Assembly (NCBI GenBank): GCA_025357755.1
Contig: JANXOP010000230.1
Coordinates: forward strand, 1 to 38,627
Reading direction: 5' to 3'
Length of the DNA stretch: 38,627 nt
Source of the DNA: Kofleriaceae bacterium
GTDB taxonomy: Bacteria; Myxococcota_A; Polyangia; Haliangiales; Haliangiaceae
Numbering within the stretch: position 1 is the first letter of the stretch; each line of letters starts with the position of its first letter. Under the pieces are notes generated by a model that made no database searches, was not told the DNA's origin, and saw only the letters and a program-made list of their open reading frames with translations. The position numbers were made by a program, and so were the translations under genes. Positions 25,269-33,712 of this stretch are shown here, in pieces.

Positions 25269-27755
25269 ATGCCGTCGTCATCTGTGGAGAAGTCTCGCCG
25301 TTACGTTGCCTGGATCCGCCGGCATGTCGTGGCGGTGATCGTGGCGCACGCGGTGGTGCTCGGGATCGCCGGCTACTTGATCGCCTTCAAGCTTCCGCTG
25401 TTCGCGGACTTCTCCTACCTCCTGCCGCAGGACGCGCCCGCGGTCAAAGACCTGCGCCGGCTCGAAGCGCGGGTCAAGGCGACCGACACCATGCTGTACG
25501 TCGCCGAGACCCCCTCGCCCGAGATCCGCAAGGTCGTCGTCAACGAGCTCGCGACGGAGCTTCGCGCGCTGCCCAAGGATCTCGTCAGCGAGGTCGAGGA
25601 TGACGATCTCGAGATCCGCACGTTCCTCGGCGACCACCGGTATCTGTTCGTGCCGCTCGCCGATCTCGAGCACGCGCGTGATGCCCTGAAGCAGACGATC
25701 AAGACCGCGAAGCTCGAGGCAAACCCGCTCTACATCGATCTCGGCGATCACGAGAAGGACGACGCGGCCGCGCAGAAAGAGCTCGACGACCTGCGTGCGA
25801 AGCGCCGAGATGCCGAGGCGCGGCTCGCGCGCTCGAGCCACATCAGCCCCGATGGCAAGGTCGCGATGCTCGAGGTCCGCATCGCGTTCCGCACGACAGA
25901 TATCGATCGCGGCAAGGACCTCATCAAGAAGCTCGAAGCGATCCGCCAGCGGATGACCACGAAGCATCCCGACGTCGTGATGGGCTACACCGGCAGCATC
26001 GTCACCGCCGTCTCGGAGCACGAGGCCATCTCGAACGGCATCGTGCTGTCGAGCATCGTGACCGCCGTGCTGGTCGGCCTGGTGCTCGCACTCTACTTCC
26101 GCTCCGCGACGTTGCTGATCTTGCTCGGTGGCACGATCGTCGTCGCGACCGCCGCGGCGTTCGGTGCGGCCGCGCTCACCGTCGGGCACCTCAATGCCGC
26201 GACCGCATTCCTAGGTGCGATCATCGCCGGCAACGGCATCAACTACGGCATCCTCCTGATCGCGCGCTATCAAGAAGAGCGTCGCCGCGCCGAGCCCGAT
26301 GAAGCGCTCGCCCAGGCGATCTTGCACACGCTGCGGCCCACGATCGTCGCATCGCTCGGTGCCTCGATCGCGTACGGGTCGCTCGCCGCGACGAGCTTCA
26401 AGGGCTTCGCCGACTTCGCCGTGATCGGCGCGATCGGGATGCTCCTGTGCTGGATCGCTTCGTACGTGTTGTTGCCCGCGCTGATCATCGTCGCCGCGAA
26501 GCGGTTGAAGAGCCACAGCGAGGATCCGCTGATCTCGAAGCTGCTCGTCCGGATGCTCGGCTTCCGCAATTCAAAGGCGGTCGTCGTCACCTCGCTCGCG
26601 ATCGGGCTCGTTGCCGGGATCGTGGTCGTCCGCTACGTCGCCGCGGACCCGTTCGAGTACGACCTCAAGAAGCTGCGCAGCAATGGCACGACCGCGATCG
26701 AGTCACGCCACTGGATGAAGGTCTCGGATAACAACTTCGGTCGTGGCTACGCCGGCCGCACGTTCATCGCGGCCGATCGGCCCGAACAAGTCCCGATGAT
26801 CGTCGAAGCGTTCCGCAAGCGTGACGCCTCGAAGCCGGCCGCGCAGCAGACGATCGGTTCGGTCGAATCGATCCTCGATGCGGTGCCGCCCGATCAAGAC
26901 AGAAAGCTCTCGGTGCTCGCGGAGATCCGCGCGATGCTCGATGACGACGCGCTCGATGCGCTCGACGACAAGCAGCGCAAGGAGCTCCTCGAGCTCGAGC
27001 CACCCGCCGATCTGAAGAAGATCACGATCGACCAGCTGCCGCCTTCGATCAAGGACAAGCCCGAGGTCACCGAGCTCGACGGTCGGGTCGGGCTCATGCT
27101 CTCGATCCATTCGGCGAACGCGATCGACGAGTGGAACGGCCACGACCTCGTACGGTTCTCGGATGCCGTCCGCCGGGTCGAGCTACCCGATGGCGAAAAG
27201 ATCACGACCTCGGGCTCCTCCGTGATCTTTGCCGACATCCTCGACAAGATCGAAGCCGATGGTCCTCGCGTCACCGCAGTGGCTGGCATCGGCCTCGTCA
27301 TCATGGTGTTGCTCACGGTCGGTCGCAATCGCCGTGCGGTCGCCGTGCTGGTCGCGACGGTCGCCGGATCGCTGCTGATGGTCGCGACGTGTGCGTTGCT
27401 CCAGCTCAAGGTGAACTTCCTCGATTTCGTCGCGCTGCCGATCACCCTCGGGCTCGGCATCGACTACGCGATCAACGTCGCGCATCGCCAGGCCGAGGAC
27501 GAAGTGCCAGATCCGATCATGACGCTGCGCACGAGCGGGAGCGCGGTGTTCGTGTGCTCGCTCACCACGATGATCGGCTACGGCTCGCTCCTGGTCAGCG
27601 AGAACCTCGCGATCCGCGGCTTCGGTACGGCGTCGCTGCTCGGCGAAGTCGCGTGCGTGTTGACCGCGCTGGTGCTCGTGCCGGCGCTGCTCGTCGTGAC
27701 CGCGCGCCGGATTCCGCCGTCCGAAGCGATCGAGCAACAAGCCAGGGCTGCATGA
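25269..27755 (+). CDS. MMPL/RND-family exporter
   Basis: An 828-residue transporter of the MMPL/HpnN kind with two homologous halves. Each half has one helix, a large periplasmic loop (residues ~45-250 and ~465-670) and five further helices. The family motif GxGxDY is intact in the second half (GLGIDYAIN, ~729) but reads GNGINYG in the first half (~320), with Asn in place of Asp. MMPL proteins move lipids or hopanoids to the outer leaflet or outer membrane using the proton gradient. It begins 16 bases after the flippase-like gene. Its stop overlaps the 24-codon ORF as ATGA. A lipid cargo is inferred. Confidence 0.92.
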   Translation: MPSSSVEKSRRYVAWIRRHVVAVIVAHAVVLGIAGYLIAFKLPLFADFSYLLPQDAPAVKDLRRLEARVKATDTMLYVAETPSPEIRKVVVNELATELRALPKDLVSEVEDDDLEIRTFLGDHRYLFVPLADLEHARDALKQTIKTAKLEANPLYIDLGDHEKDDAAAQKELDDLRAKRRDAEARLARSSHISPDGKVAMLEVRIAFRTTDIDRGKDLIKKLEAIRQRMTTKHPDVVMGYTGSIVTAVSEHEAISNGIVLSSIVTAVLVGLVLALYFRSATLLILLGGTIVVATAAAFGAAALTVGHLNAATAFLGAIIAGNGINYGILLIARYQEERRRAEPDEALAQAILHTLRPTIVASLGASIAYGSLAATSFKGFADFAVIGAIGMLLCWIASYVLLPALIIVAAKRLKSHSEDPLISKLLVRMLGFRNSKAVVVTSLAIGLVAGIVVVRYVAADPFEYDLKKLRSNGTTAIESRHWMKVSDNNFGRGYAGRTFIAADRPEQVPMIVEAFRKRDASKPAAQQTIGSVESILDAVPPDQDRKLSVLAEIRAMLDDDALDALDDKQRKELLELEPPADLKKITIDQLPPSIKDKPEVTELDGRVGLMLSIHSANAIDEWNGHDLVRFSDAVRRVELPDGEKITTSGSSVIFADILDKIEADGPRVTAVAGIGLVIMVLLTVGRNRRAVAVLVATVAGSLLMVATCALLQLKVNFLDFVALPITLGLGIDYAINVAHRQAEDEVPDPIMTLRTSGSAVFVCSLTTMIGYGSLLVSENLAIRGFGTASLLGEVACVLTALVLVPALLVVTARRIPPSEAIEQQARAA

Positions 27756-27826
27756 AGCTCGCGTGGTACCTCGAGGACCTGAACGCGCGCTACCTGTTCG
27801 AGGTCGCCCTGTCGTCGGTGCAGTGA
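27752..27826 (+). CDS. Possible 24-residue small protein tiled between MMPL and GtrA genes
   Basis: An ORF beginning MKLAWYLEDLNARY, 24 codons plus stop. Its ATG overlaps the MMPL stop (ATGA) and its own TGA overlaps the GtrA ATG (TGATG), so it exactly bridges the two genes. Every one of its codons ends in G or C, as in real genes here. The peptide is amphipathic, with a Leu/Val/Phe-rich C-terminal half. No family is recognised. It may be a real small membrane-associated protein, a coupling leader for GtrA, or the leftover start of a lost gene. Confidence 0.5.
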   Translation: MKLAWYLEDLNARYLFEVALSSVQ

Positions 27827-28242
27827 TGATCACGAGCACCTCTCTCGGTCGCAGCGTCCTGACCTCGATCTTCACGACCGCACTCGATTTCGGCACGATG
27901 ATGGGGCTCGCTCAGCTCGGCATCGATTATCGGCTCGCGACGTTCTTTGGCACGCTCGTCGGCTTTCTCGCGAACTTCACGATCAATCGCTACTGGGCCT
28001 TCGAGGCGCACGGCGGCTCGGTGTGGTGGCAGTTCGCGCGCGTGCTGCCGGTCCAGGCGGGCTCGACCGGCTTGCAGACGCTCGGCGTCTGGCTGTTCGT
28101 CGGTGCGCTCGGCGTGCGGTTATGGATCTCCAAGCTCGTCGTCGCGAGCCTGGTCTATCTGTGCTGGAACTATCCGATGAATCGCTTCTTCGTGTTCGCG
28201 CGCAAGATCGAAGCGACGCCACCCCCGAAGGACGAGCCCTGA
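27826..28242 (+). CDS. GtrA-like membrane protein
   Basis: A 138-residue protein with four hydrophobic helices and the two GtrA-family marks FLANFTINRYWAF and YPMNRFFVF, ending in a charged Pro-rich tail. GtrA-like proteins are thought to flip or carry lipid-linked sugars (polyprenyl-phosphate glucose) for cell-surface glycosylation. The start is at 27826 (ATG) in a TGATG junction with the small ORF. A longer frame from 27763 exists but reads as a shadow. Its stop overlaps the MFS start by one base. In context it suggests a polyprenyl-linked sugar step in the same glycolipid operon. Confidence 0.88.
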   Translation: MITSTSLGRSVLTSIFTTALDFGTMMGLAQLGIDYRLATFFGTLVGFLANFTINRYWAFEAHGGSVWWQFARVLPVQAGSTGLQTLGVWLFVGALGVRLWISKLVVASLVYLCWNYPMNRFFVFARKIEATPPPKDEP

Positions 28243-29414
28243 TGCAGCAGGGTTGGCGCCGCGTCGCGTTCCTGTTGTTCGTGATCGGCTGGGGTGCGAA
28301 CCATTTCGGCGCGCTGCTCCTGGTCTATCGCGCCAAGCTCCATCTCGATCCGGCCGCGCCGCAGCTGTTGTTCGGCATCTACGCGCTAGGCCTCGTGCCC
28401 GGACTCTTGCTCTCGGGGCCCCTGTCCGACCGCTTTGGTCGCCGCGCGCTGGTGCTGCCAGCGGCGGTGACGTGCTTCGTGGCGAGCGCGACGCTCGGCT
28501 TCGGTGGCGAGCACTTCGAGCTACTCCTCGTCGGTCGCCTGCTCTACGGCATCGGCTGCGGTGCGGTGATGAACCCCGGCGCGGTCTGGGTGCTCGAGCT
28601 GTCGCAGGATGCGATCGGTGGCAGTGGGGCGCGGCGCGCGACCATCGCCTTGTCGTCAGGCTTCGGCTTTGGCCCGCTGATCAGCGGTGTGCTCGCGCAA
28701 TGGGCGCCGCACCCCACGCAGCTACCGTACCTCGTCCACCTCGCGACGCTGATCGCCGCGATCGCGGTCTGCGCGGGTGCACCGGGTGGGCGCAAGACCG
28801 CTGGCCCGCGCCGGCGGCTCCTCGATGTCGGCATCGATCGCACGAACCGCCGCGGCTTCTTACTCGGGGTCGTGTGGATGGCGCCGTTCGTGTTCACCTT
28901 CCCGGTGATCGTCTTCACGGTCATGCCCGTGATGCTCGGCCCCGGCGCGCTCGGGGGCTCACCGATCGCATACATCGGCCTGCTCGCTGCCGTCACGCTC
29001 GGAGCCGGCATCCTCGCGCAACCGGTCACCCGTCGCTTCGATCCGACGGTCTCCGCGCGGATCGGCCTGGTGTTCGGCACGCTAGGCTGCTTGCTCGGCG
29101 CGTTCGTGATCAGCGCGCGCCTGCCGAGCCTGTTGTTGCTCGTCGCGCCGGTGCTCGGCGTCGGTTACGGCGTCTGCATGACCTCCGGCCTGCGCAACGT
29201 CGAGATCCTGGCGAAGCCCGAGACCCGTGGTGGCATGACCGGCCTCTACTACGTCCTCACGTACATCGGCTTCGCGGTGCCGTACATCCTGGCGCAGCTT
29301 ACCAAGACGCTCGATCCGGCGAGCACCCTCGTCGGGCTCGCGGTGTTGTCGGCACTCGCCGCGATCGCCCTACGTCGCCCCAGCCGAGCTAGCCGGTCCA
29401 CCTTCGGTACCTAG
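28242..29414 (+). CDS. MFS transporter
   Basis: A 390-residue major facilitator with about twelve helices. The family loop motif GPLSDRFGRR lies at residues 59-68, between helices 2 and 3, and GRLLYGIGCGAVMNPG marks helix 4. It is an inner-membrane secondary transporter whose substrate is not readable. The ATG at 28242 shares one base with the GtrA stop (TGATG). It is the last gene of the plus-strand operon. Its stop overlaps the stop of the convergent S41 protease gene by 4 bases, so there is no room for a separate terminator. Confidence 0.9.
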   Translation: MQQGWRRVAFLLFVIGWGANHFGALLLVYRAKLHLDPAAPQLLFGIYALGLVPGLLLSGPLSDRFGRRALVLPAAVTCFVASATLGFGGEHFELLLVGRLLYGIGCGAVMNPGAVWVLELSQDAIGGSGARRATIALSSGFGFGPLISGVLAQWAPHPTQLPYLVHLATLIAAIAVCAGAPGGRKTAGPRRRLLDVGIDRTNRRGFLLGVVWMAPFVFTFPVIVFTVMPVMLGPGALGGSPIAYIGLLAAVTLGAGILAQPVTRRFDPTVSARIGLVFGTLGCLLGAFVISARLPSLLLLVAPVLGVGYGVCMTSGLRNVEILAKPETRGGMTGLYYVLTYIGFAVPYILAQLTKTLDPASTLVGLAVLSALAAIALRRPSRASRSTFGT

Positions 29415-31984
29415 GTGCGCTGGACCCAGACCGTCTGGACGGTCCGGACCTGATCATCCTCGCGGACGACGATCTCGATCTTGTTCGTGCCGGGCCACAG
29501 CTGGATCGAGCCCGCGAGGTTCATCAGCGTGCGGTCCGCTGCCTTGTCGTTCGAGAGATAGAGGACCTTCTTATCCTCGATCTTCGCGGCTTGATTCGTC
29601 ACGAGCACGAACGCATCGCGGACGTGGCGTTCGTCGTGTGCGCGGCCCGAGAGCTGCCAGTGATCGGCGGTGGTATCGAGCGTGGTCGTGTCGACGTCGA
29701 GGATCGGCGGCGAGACCGCACCGGTCGGCGTGGTCGGGAAGTGCAACTTCTGGCCGGTGAGCTCGAGCAGCTGCTCGTCACCGACTCCGACCTCGAGGAC
29801 GTACGGCGACTTCTTCGGCGTGATCTCGAAGGTGACATCCTTACTCGCGCCGGGTTCGACGACGCCGAGCTCTTGCCGGCCCGCCTTGATCGAGGCCTCT
29901 TTGCTCGAAGCGAGCACCGCCGCGGCAGGAGCCTTGCCCTTGCCGGTGTTCGTGATGTGGATCGCGAGCCTGTGGTTGTCGCCGAGCGTGCCGAGCGTAT
30001 ACGTGAACGCGAACTGTGGATGCGGCAGCGCCTCGAGGTGAAACTTCGGCATCTGGAGCGCGGGCCCCCCCAGCGACCAGGTCATCATCTCGGTCCGCGA
30101 CTCCGCAGCAGCCGGCAGCTTGATGTACGCGACGGCTTTCTTCGAGGCATTCGGGGCGATCGCGCCGAATGCGAGCTCGGTACCGTCGAGGTTGCCATCG
30201 TCGCTCGTTGCTCGCGCGTGGACCTGCGAGACCGTGACCTTGCCGTGGTTCGTGACCTCGCCGGTGATCGCGATGACATCGCCCGCGATCGCTTTCGGTT
30301 TGTCGACGGTGAAGGTGGCCGATAGATTTGAGGATCCCGAGATCTTTGCCGGCTCGCCGGTCCAATCGATCGCGAGCTTCCTCATCGCCGCGGCGACCTT
30401 GGCCTGTTCGCGCTCGCGCGTCGCGGCGAGCTCCCTCGCGCTGCCATCGAGCAGCTGCGGTCGTGCTGCGGCCGCGAGGTCGCGCGCGATCCGGATCTCA
30501 CCGTCTTCGAAGAACGCCCCGCTGGGCGGTGCCGGCTCGAACAGGTACGAGATCGTCGAGCGCGTGGTGCCGGTCACCGCATGCACCGACGTGAGCTTGC
30601 TCTGATAGTCCGCCTCGCGAGGAAGCGTGGGCGCGCTGAGCCGCAGCACGTCTTTCTCGGTCGCGAGCTGCGTGGGCACGAGCGCCGGATCGAGCTCGAT
30701 GTCTGGCGTGATTCCAACGCCCTGCACGGACGTATCTTTGCCGACGAGGTACTGCGCGATCGTGAGCTTCAACTTCGAGTGATCCGGGTTGTCGAACAAC
30801 ACCTGGACCGAGCCTTTACCGAAAGAGCGCTGGCCGAGGATCGTGGCGCGCTGCAGCTTCGCGAGGGCTCCCGCGGTGACCTCGGCGGCCGAGGCGGTCG
30901 AGCCATTGACCAGCACGACCAGGCCGCCGTGCTCGTCGTTCTTGTCGGACGTCGCGTCGCTCTCGTCGTGGATCGTGGCGCCAACCGTGGTCGTGATCGT
31001 GCCCTTGTCGACGAACAGATCGACCAACGCGATCGATTCGTTCAACAGGCCACCCGGATTGTCGCGCAGATCGAGCACCCAGCTCCTCGCGCCTTGCTTG
31101 CGCAGCTCCGCGAGCGCGCCCGCGACCTCGAGCGCGACATCGTGCTGGAACTGGAGCACGCGGATATATCCGACGTGGTTCGCGAGCAGCTGGTGCTTCG
31201 TGCCGGGTACGATCACGATCGCGCGCTTGATCTGGTACGGCTTCGCGACGCCCTTGCGCGAGATCGTGAGCACGACCGTGGTGTCCGGATCACCGCGTAG
31301 CTTCTGCATCGCCGCATCGAGATCGAGGTTCTCGGTCGATTCACCATCGATCATCACGATCCGATCGGCGACTTGCAGCCCCGCCCGGCGCGCTGGCGTA
31401 TTGCCATCGACGAGCCGCTCGACCTCGATGAAGTGCTCCCTCTCGCGAATACCGATACCGAGGCCCCCGAACTTGCCATCGATACCTTCGTCCATCTCGC
31501 GCGCTTCGTCGGGCGACAACAGATTGCTGTGTGGATCGAGCGAGTCGAGCATGCCGTTCAACGCGGCGTACTCGAGCTTCGCGAAGTCGCGCCCCGGATC
31601 GAGGTTCGCGCGCGTGAACGCGAAGATTTCGGCAAGGCGATGCTCGAGCGCGTCGAGCGTCGTGACGTCGTCGAGCGCGAACGTCTGGACCTTCGCGTTG
31701 ACCTGGACCGCCACGTGGACCGGGTCGGGCTGGCTCGTCATCACCTCGGCGATGTCGCGCTGCATGCCGTCGAGCGCGGCCGTGAGCATCGCCTGCGGCT
31801 TCACCCGCTTGGGATCGACGTAGTCGTTCTCGATGTGGGCGAGCGCGAGATCGATGATCTGGAGCGGCGGCGCCGCGGCCATCGCGGCCGCACCGGAAGA
31901 TGAAACCGCCGGTACAGGCGCCGTGGCCTGGCTACCACCGCAGGCAGCCAACACGAGCGCGAACCAACGCATGCCTGATCGCAT
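29411..31984 (-). CDS. S41-family C-terminal processing protease (lipoprotein) with long beta-rich tail
   Basis: An 857-residue protease, about twice the usual size of this family. It has a lipobox LAAC near residue 15, a helical N-domain, and a PDZ domain at ~170-255 (GGLGIGIRE, PARRAGLQVAD). The S41 core follows, with catalytic Ser365 (GSTASAAE) and Lys390 (SFGKGS). The 25-residue spacing equals that of the classic Ser/Lys dyad. After ~residue 500 come beta-sandwich modules of the CARDB/APHP kind (AIAGDVIAITGEVTNHG) up to the end. It should act in the periplasm on protein C-termini. Start ATG at 31984 or 31972. It lies 17 bases after the radical SAM gene and is probably co-transcribed with it. 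Confidence 0.9.
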   Translation of the reverse strand: MRSGMRWFALVLAACGGSQATAPVPAVSSSGAAAMAAAPPLQIIDLALAHIENDYVDPKRVKPQAMLTAALDGMQRDIAEVMTSQPDPVHVAVQVNAKVQTFALDDVTTLDALEHRLAEIFAFTRANLDPGRDFAKLEYAALNGMLDSLDPHSNLLSPDEAREMDEGIDGKFGGLGIGIREREHFIEVERLVDGNTPARRAGLQVADRIVMIDGESTENLDLDAAMQKLRGDPDTTVVLTISRKGVAKPYQIKRAIVIVPGTKHQLLANHVGYIRVLQFQHDVALEVAGALAELRKQGARSWVLDLRDNPGGLLNESIALVDLFVDKGTITTTVGATIHDESDATSDKNDEHGGLVVLVNGSTASAAEVTAGALAKLQRATILGQRSFGKGSVQVLFDNPDHSKLKLTIAQYLVGKDTSVQGVGITPDIELDPALVPTQLATEKDVLRLSAPTLPREADYQSKLTSVHAVTGTTRSTISYLFEPAPPSGAFFEDGEIRIARDLAAAARPQLLDGSARELAATREREQAKVAAAMRKLAIDWTGEPAKISGSSNLSATFTVDKPKAIAGDVIAITGEVTNHGKVTVSQVHARATSDDGNLDGTELAFGAIAPNASKKAVAYIKLPAAAESRTEMMTWSLGGPALQMPKFHLEALPHPQFAFTYTLGTLGDNHRLAIHITNTGKGKAPAAAVLASSKEASIKAGRQELGVVEPGASKDVTFEITPKKSPYVLEVGVGDEQLLELTGQKLHFPTTPTGAVSPPILDVDTTTLDTTADHWQLSGRAHDERHVRDAFVLVTNQAAKIEDKKVLYLSNDKAADRTLMNLAGSIQLWPGTNKIEIVVREDDQVRTVQTVWVQRT

Positions 31985-32001
31985 GCTCGGATCGTAGCAG
32001 G

Positions 32002-32997
32002 CTACCCGCGAAGAACGGGCAGCAGCTGACCAGCGAGACGCTTCACTTCAACCTTCATCACTTCGGTGCGGTTCGAGAACGGCAGCGACGTGTGGATCAC
32101 GCAGTCGACGCCGCAGTTCTCCTCGCAGCCCTTCTTGCCGCGATAGCCCGCGATCTCTTCGCGCGTGACATCCACGAGCTTGCGACGCGAGGGCACGTGG
32201 TAGCAGAACTGGAAGTTGCCTTCGGCCGAGACGTAGAAGCACTTGTTGCCGGCCTGGCAGGTCCACTCCATCGGCTTGTCGTTGAGCGCCTTCTCGTAAT
32301 AATCGATCAGATAGAAGGGCGTCGAGATCGGCTTGCCCATCTGCTTCTGGTTCTTGAGCCACTGCACGCGCTCGAGATAGCGCGGCGTGTTCGGCATCTT
32401 CTTCAAGCGGCCGTGATCGTGGACCACGGAGAAGTTGATCGCGACGCCGAGATCCCAGCAGGTCTTCGCGACTTCTTCGACTTCGTCGATCGTCTCGTCG
32501 CAGATCACGGTGTTGACGCGGAACCAGATCGGATGGCGCGAGACCATCTCGATCTTCTTGCGCAGCGTCTTCAACGACTTCGGAATGCCGTCCTTGGGCT
32601 TGAGCGAATCGACCGACATCTGGATCCGGCCCATGCCGGCATCCATCAGCTCCTTGAGCTTGTCTTCGGTCAAGAGGAAGCCGTTCGTGGTCATCCCGGT
32701 GGTCATGTTGTGACCGACCACGTGCTTCATCAACGGAATGAGATCCGGGTGAAGCAGGGGCTCGCCACCGATGAGGTCGGTGTGGAGCGAGCCGAGCGAC
32801 TTGATCTTGTCGATCCGCTGGTAGAGATCCGCGGTCGGAACGTGATCCTTCGAGTTGTCGTACTCGCTGCAGTACGCGCAATCGAGATTGCACTTGTAGG
32901 TGATATTCAGCTGCGCCCAGATGGGGAGATCGTCAAACGCCCGCGGAATCGACCTGAAGAGGGCTTTGGGAGACGTAGGGTCGTTAGCGCGCGCCAT
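32002..32997 (-). CDS. Radical SAM protein with C-terminal Cys-rich (SPASM-like) region
   Basis: A 331-residue radical SAM enzyme. The [4Fe-4S] site is C36-x3-C40-x2-C43 (CNLDCAYC), followed by a GGEPLL motif for SAM binding. The last third has several Cys residues (WTCQAGNKCFYV, FQFCYHV, GCEENCGVDC) that could hold extra clusters, as in SPASM proteins that modify peptides. The substrate is unknown. Reactions of this family release 5'-deoxyadenosine and Met, or re-use SAM. It lies 55 bases after the aldolase gene in the salvage row. The ATG at 32997 is chosen because the longer frame (to 33351) is an antisense-like stretch in the aldolase gene. Confidence 0.88.
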   Translation of the reverse strand: MARANDPTSPKALFRSIPRAFDDLPIWAQLNITYKCNLDCAYCSEYDNSKDHVPTADLYQRIDKIKSLGSLHTDLIGGEPLLHPDLIPLMKHVVGHNMTTGMTTNGFLLTEDKLKELMDAGMGRIQMSVDSLKPKDGIPKSLKTLRKKIEMVSRHPIWFRVNTVICDETIDEVEEVAKTCWDLGVAINFSVVHDHGRLKKMPNTPRYLERVQWLKNQKQMGKPISTPFYLIDYYEKALNDKPMEWTCQAGNKCFYVSAEGNFQFCYHVPSRRKLVDVTREEIAGYRGKKGCEENCGVDCVIHTSLPFSNRTEVMKVEVKRLAGQLLPVLRG

Positions 32998-33052
32998 AGG
33001 ATGAAGTGGTTTCCCAGTCCCGGAAACCCTTGTCAAGTGGCAAGGTTCGACG

Positions 33053-33712
33053 CTACCAGGAGCGTTTCGTTTTTGAACGCCGCTGACCGTACTCGCTGAA
33101 GCGGTTTCGGACGGCCTCGAGCTCCTCGCGGTCCAGGACGTGGGGCGTCCCGAGCTGGGCGGCATGCCAGTACTGCGAGGCCAGGGTCTCGACCTCCGCA
33201 GCGAGGCGCAACGCGCCAGCCAGGGTCGGGCCGAGCGCCACCATTCCATGGTTCGCGAGCAGGCACGCGTGCCCCCCTCGCAAGGCCGTGACCGCGTTGA
33301 GTGCGAGCTTCGCTGACCCGAACGTGGCGTACTCCGCACACGGGATGGCATCCGAGCCGGCGAGCACGACCATGTAGTGGACGGCCGGGATGTCGCGGCG
33401 AAGCATCGACATCGTGGTGCAGAACAACGAGTGGGTGTGGACGATCGCGGTGACGTCCTGGCGCGCCCCCAGGATGTCGCGATGGAGCTGCCATTCGGTG
33501 GTCGGCGCGTGCTGACCCGGGCGAGCTGTGCCGTCCATCTTGAGCTCGACCGCGTCGTCCGCGGTCATATCGGGATAGGGCATGCCGCTGGGCGTGACCA
33601 GCATGCCGAGCGGGCTGCGAATCGAGATGTTGCCCGACATGCCCGGCGTGAGGCCGAGCGAGCTCATGCGCTTCGCGGTCGAGACCAGCTCGTCGCGCAA
33701 GCGCATGGTCAT
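33053..33712 (-). CDS. FucA-type class II aldolase; probable 5-methylthioribulose-1-P aldolase (Ald2-like)
   Basis: A 219-residue class II (Zn) aldolase. Its key residues fall at the same numbers as in E. coli FucA: Glu73, His92, His94 and His155, with Tyr113 in the HYM motif. It also has IPCAEYATFG and the C-terminal RFSEYG. MtnB dehydratases lack this FucA-like middle and end. Next to mtnA and mtnP, the natural substrate is 5-methylthioribulose-1-P (and the 5-deoxy analogue), split to DHAP and an aldehyde in the DHAP shunt. That substrate is inferred from context. The ATG overlaps the mtnA stop as ATGA. Confidence 0.88.
   Translation of the reverse strand: MTMRLRDELVSTAKRMSSLGLTPGMSGNISIRSPLGMLVTPSGMPYPDMTADDAVELKMDGTARPGQHAPTTEWQLHRDILGARQDVTAIVHTHSLFCTTMSMLRRDIPAVHYMVVLAGSDAIPCAEYATFGSAKLALNAVTALRGGHACLLANHGMVALGPTLAGALRLAAEVETLASQYWHAAQLGTPHVLDREELEAVRNRFSEYGQRRSKTKRSW

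Noticed and set aside
27763..27825. Longer N-terminus for the GtrA-like protein
   Set aside because: The 21 extra residues are the shadow of the tiled 24-codon ORF. GtrA proteins start close to the first helix, as from 27826.
33053..33712. Calling the aldolase MtnB (methylthioribulose-1-P dehydratase)
   Set aside because: Residue numbering and motifs follow FucA (HYM, IPCAEYATFG, C-terminal RFSEYG). MtnB proteins lack this pattern, and no other mtnC/D genes lie nearby.
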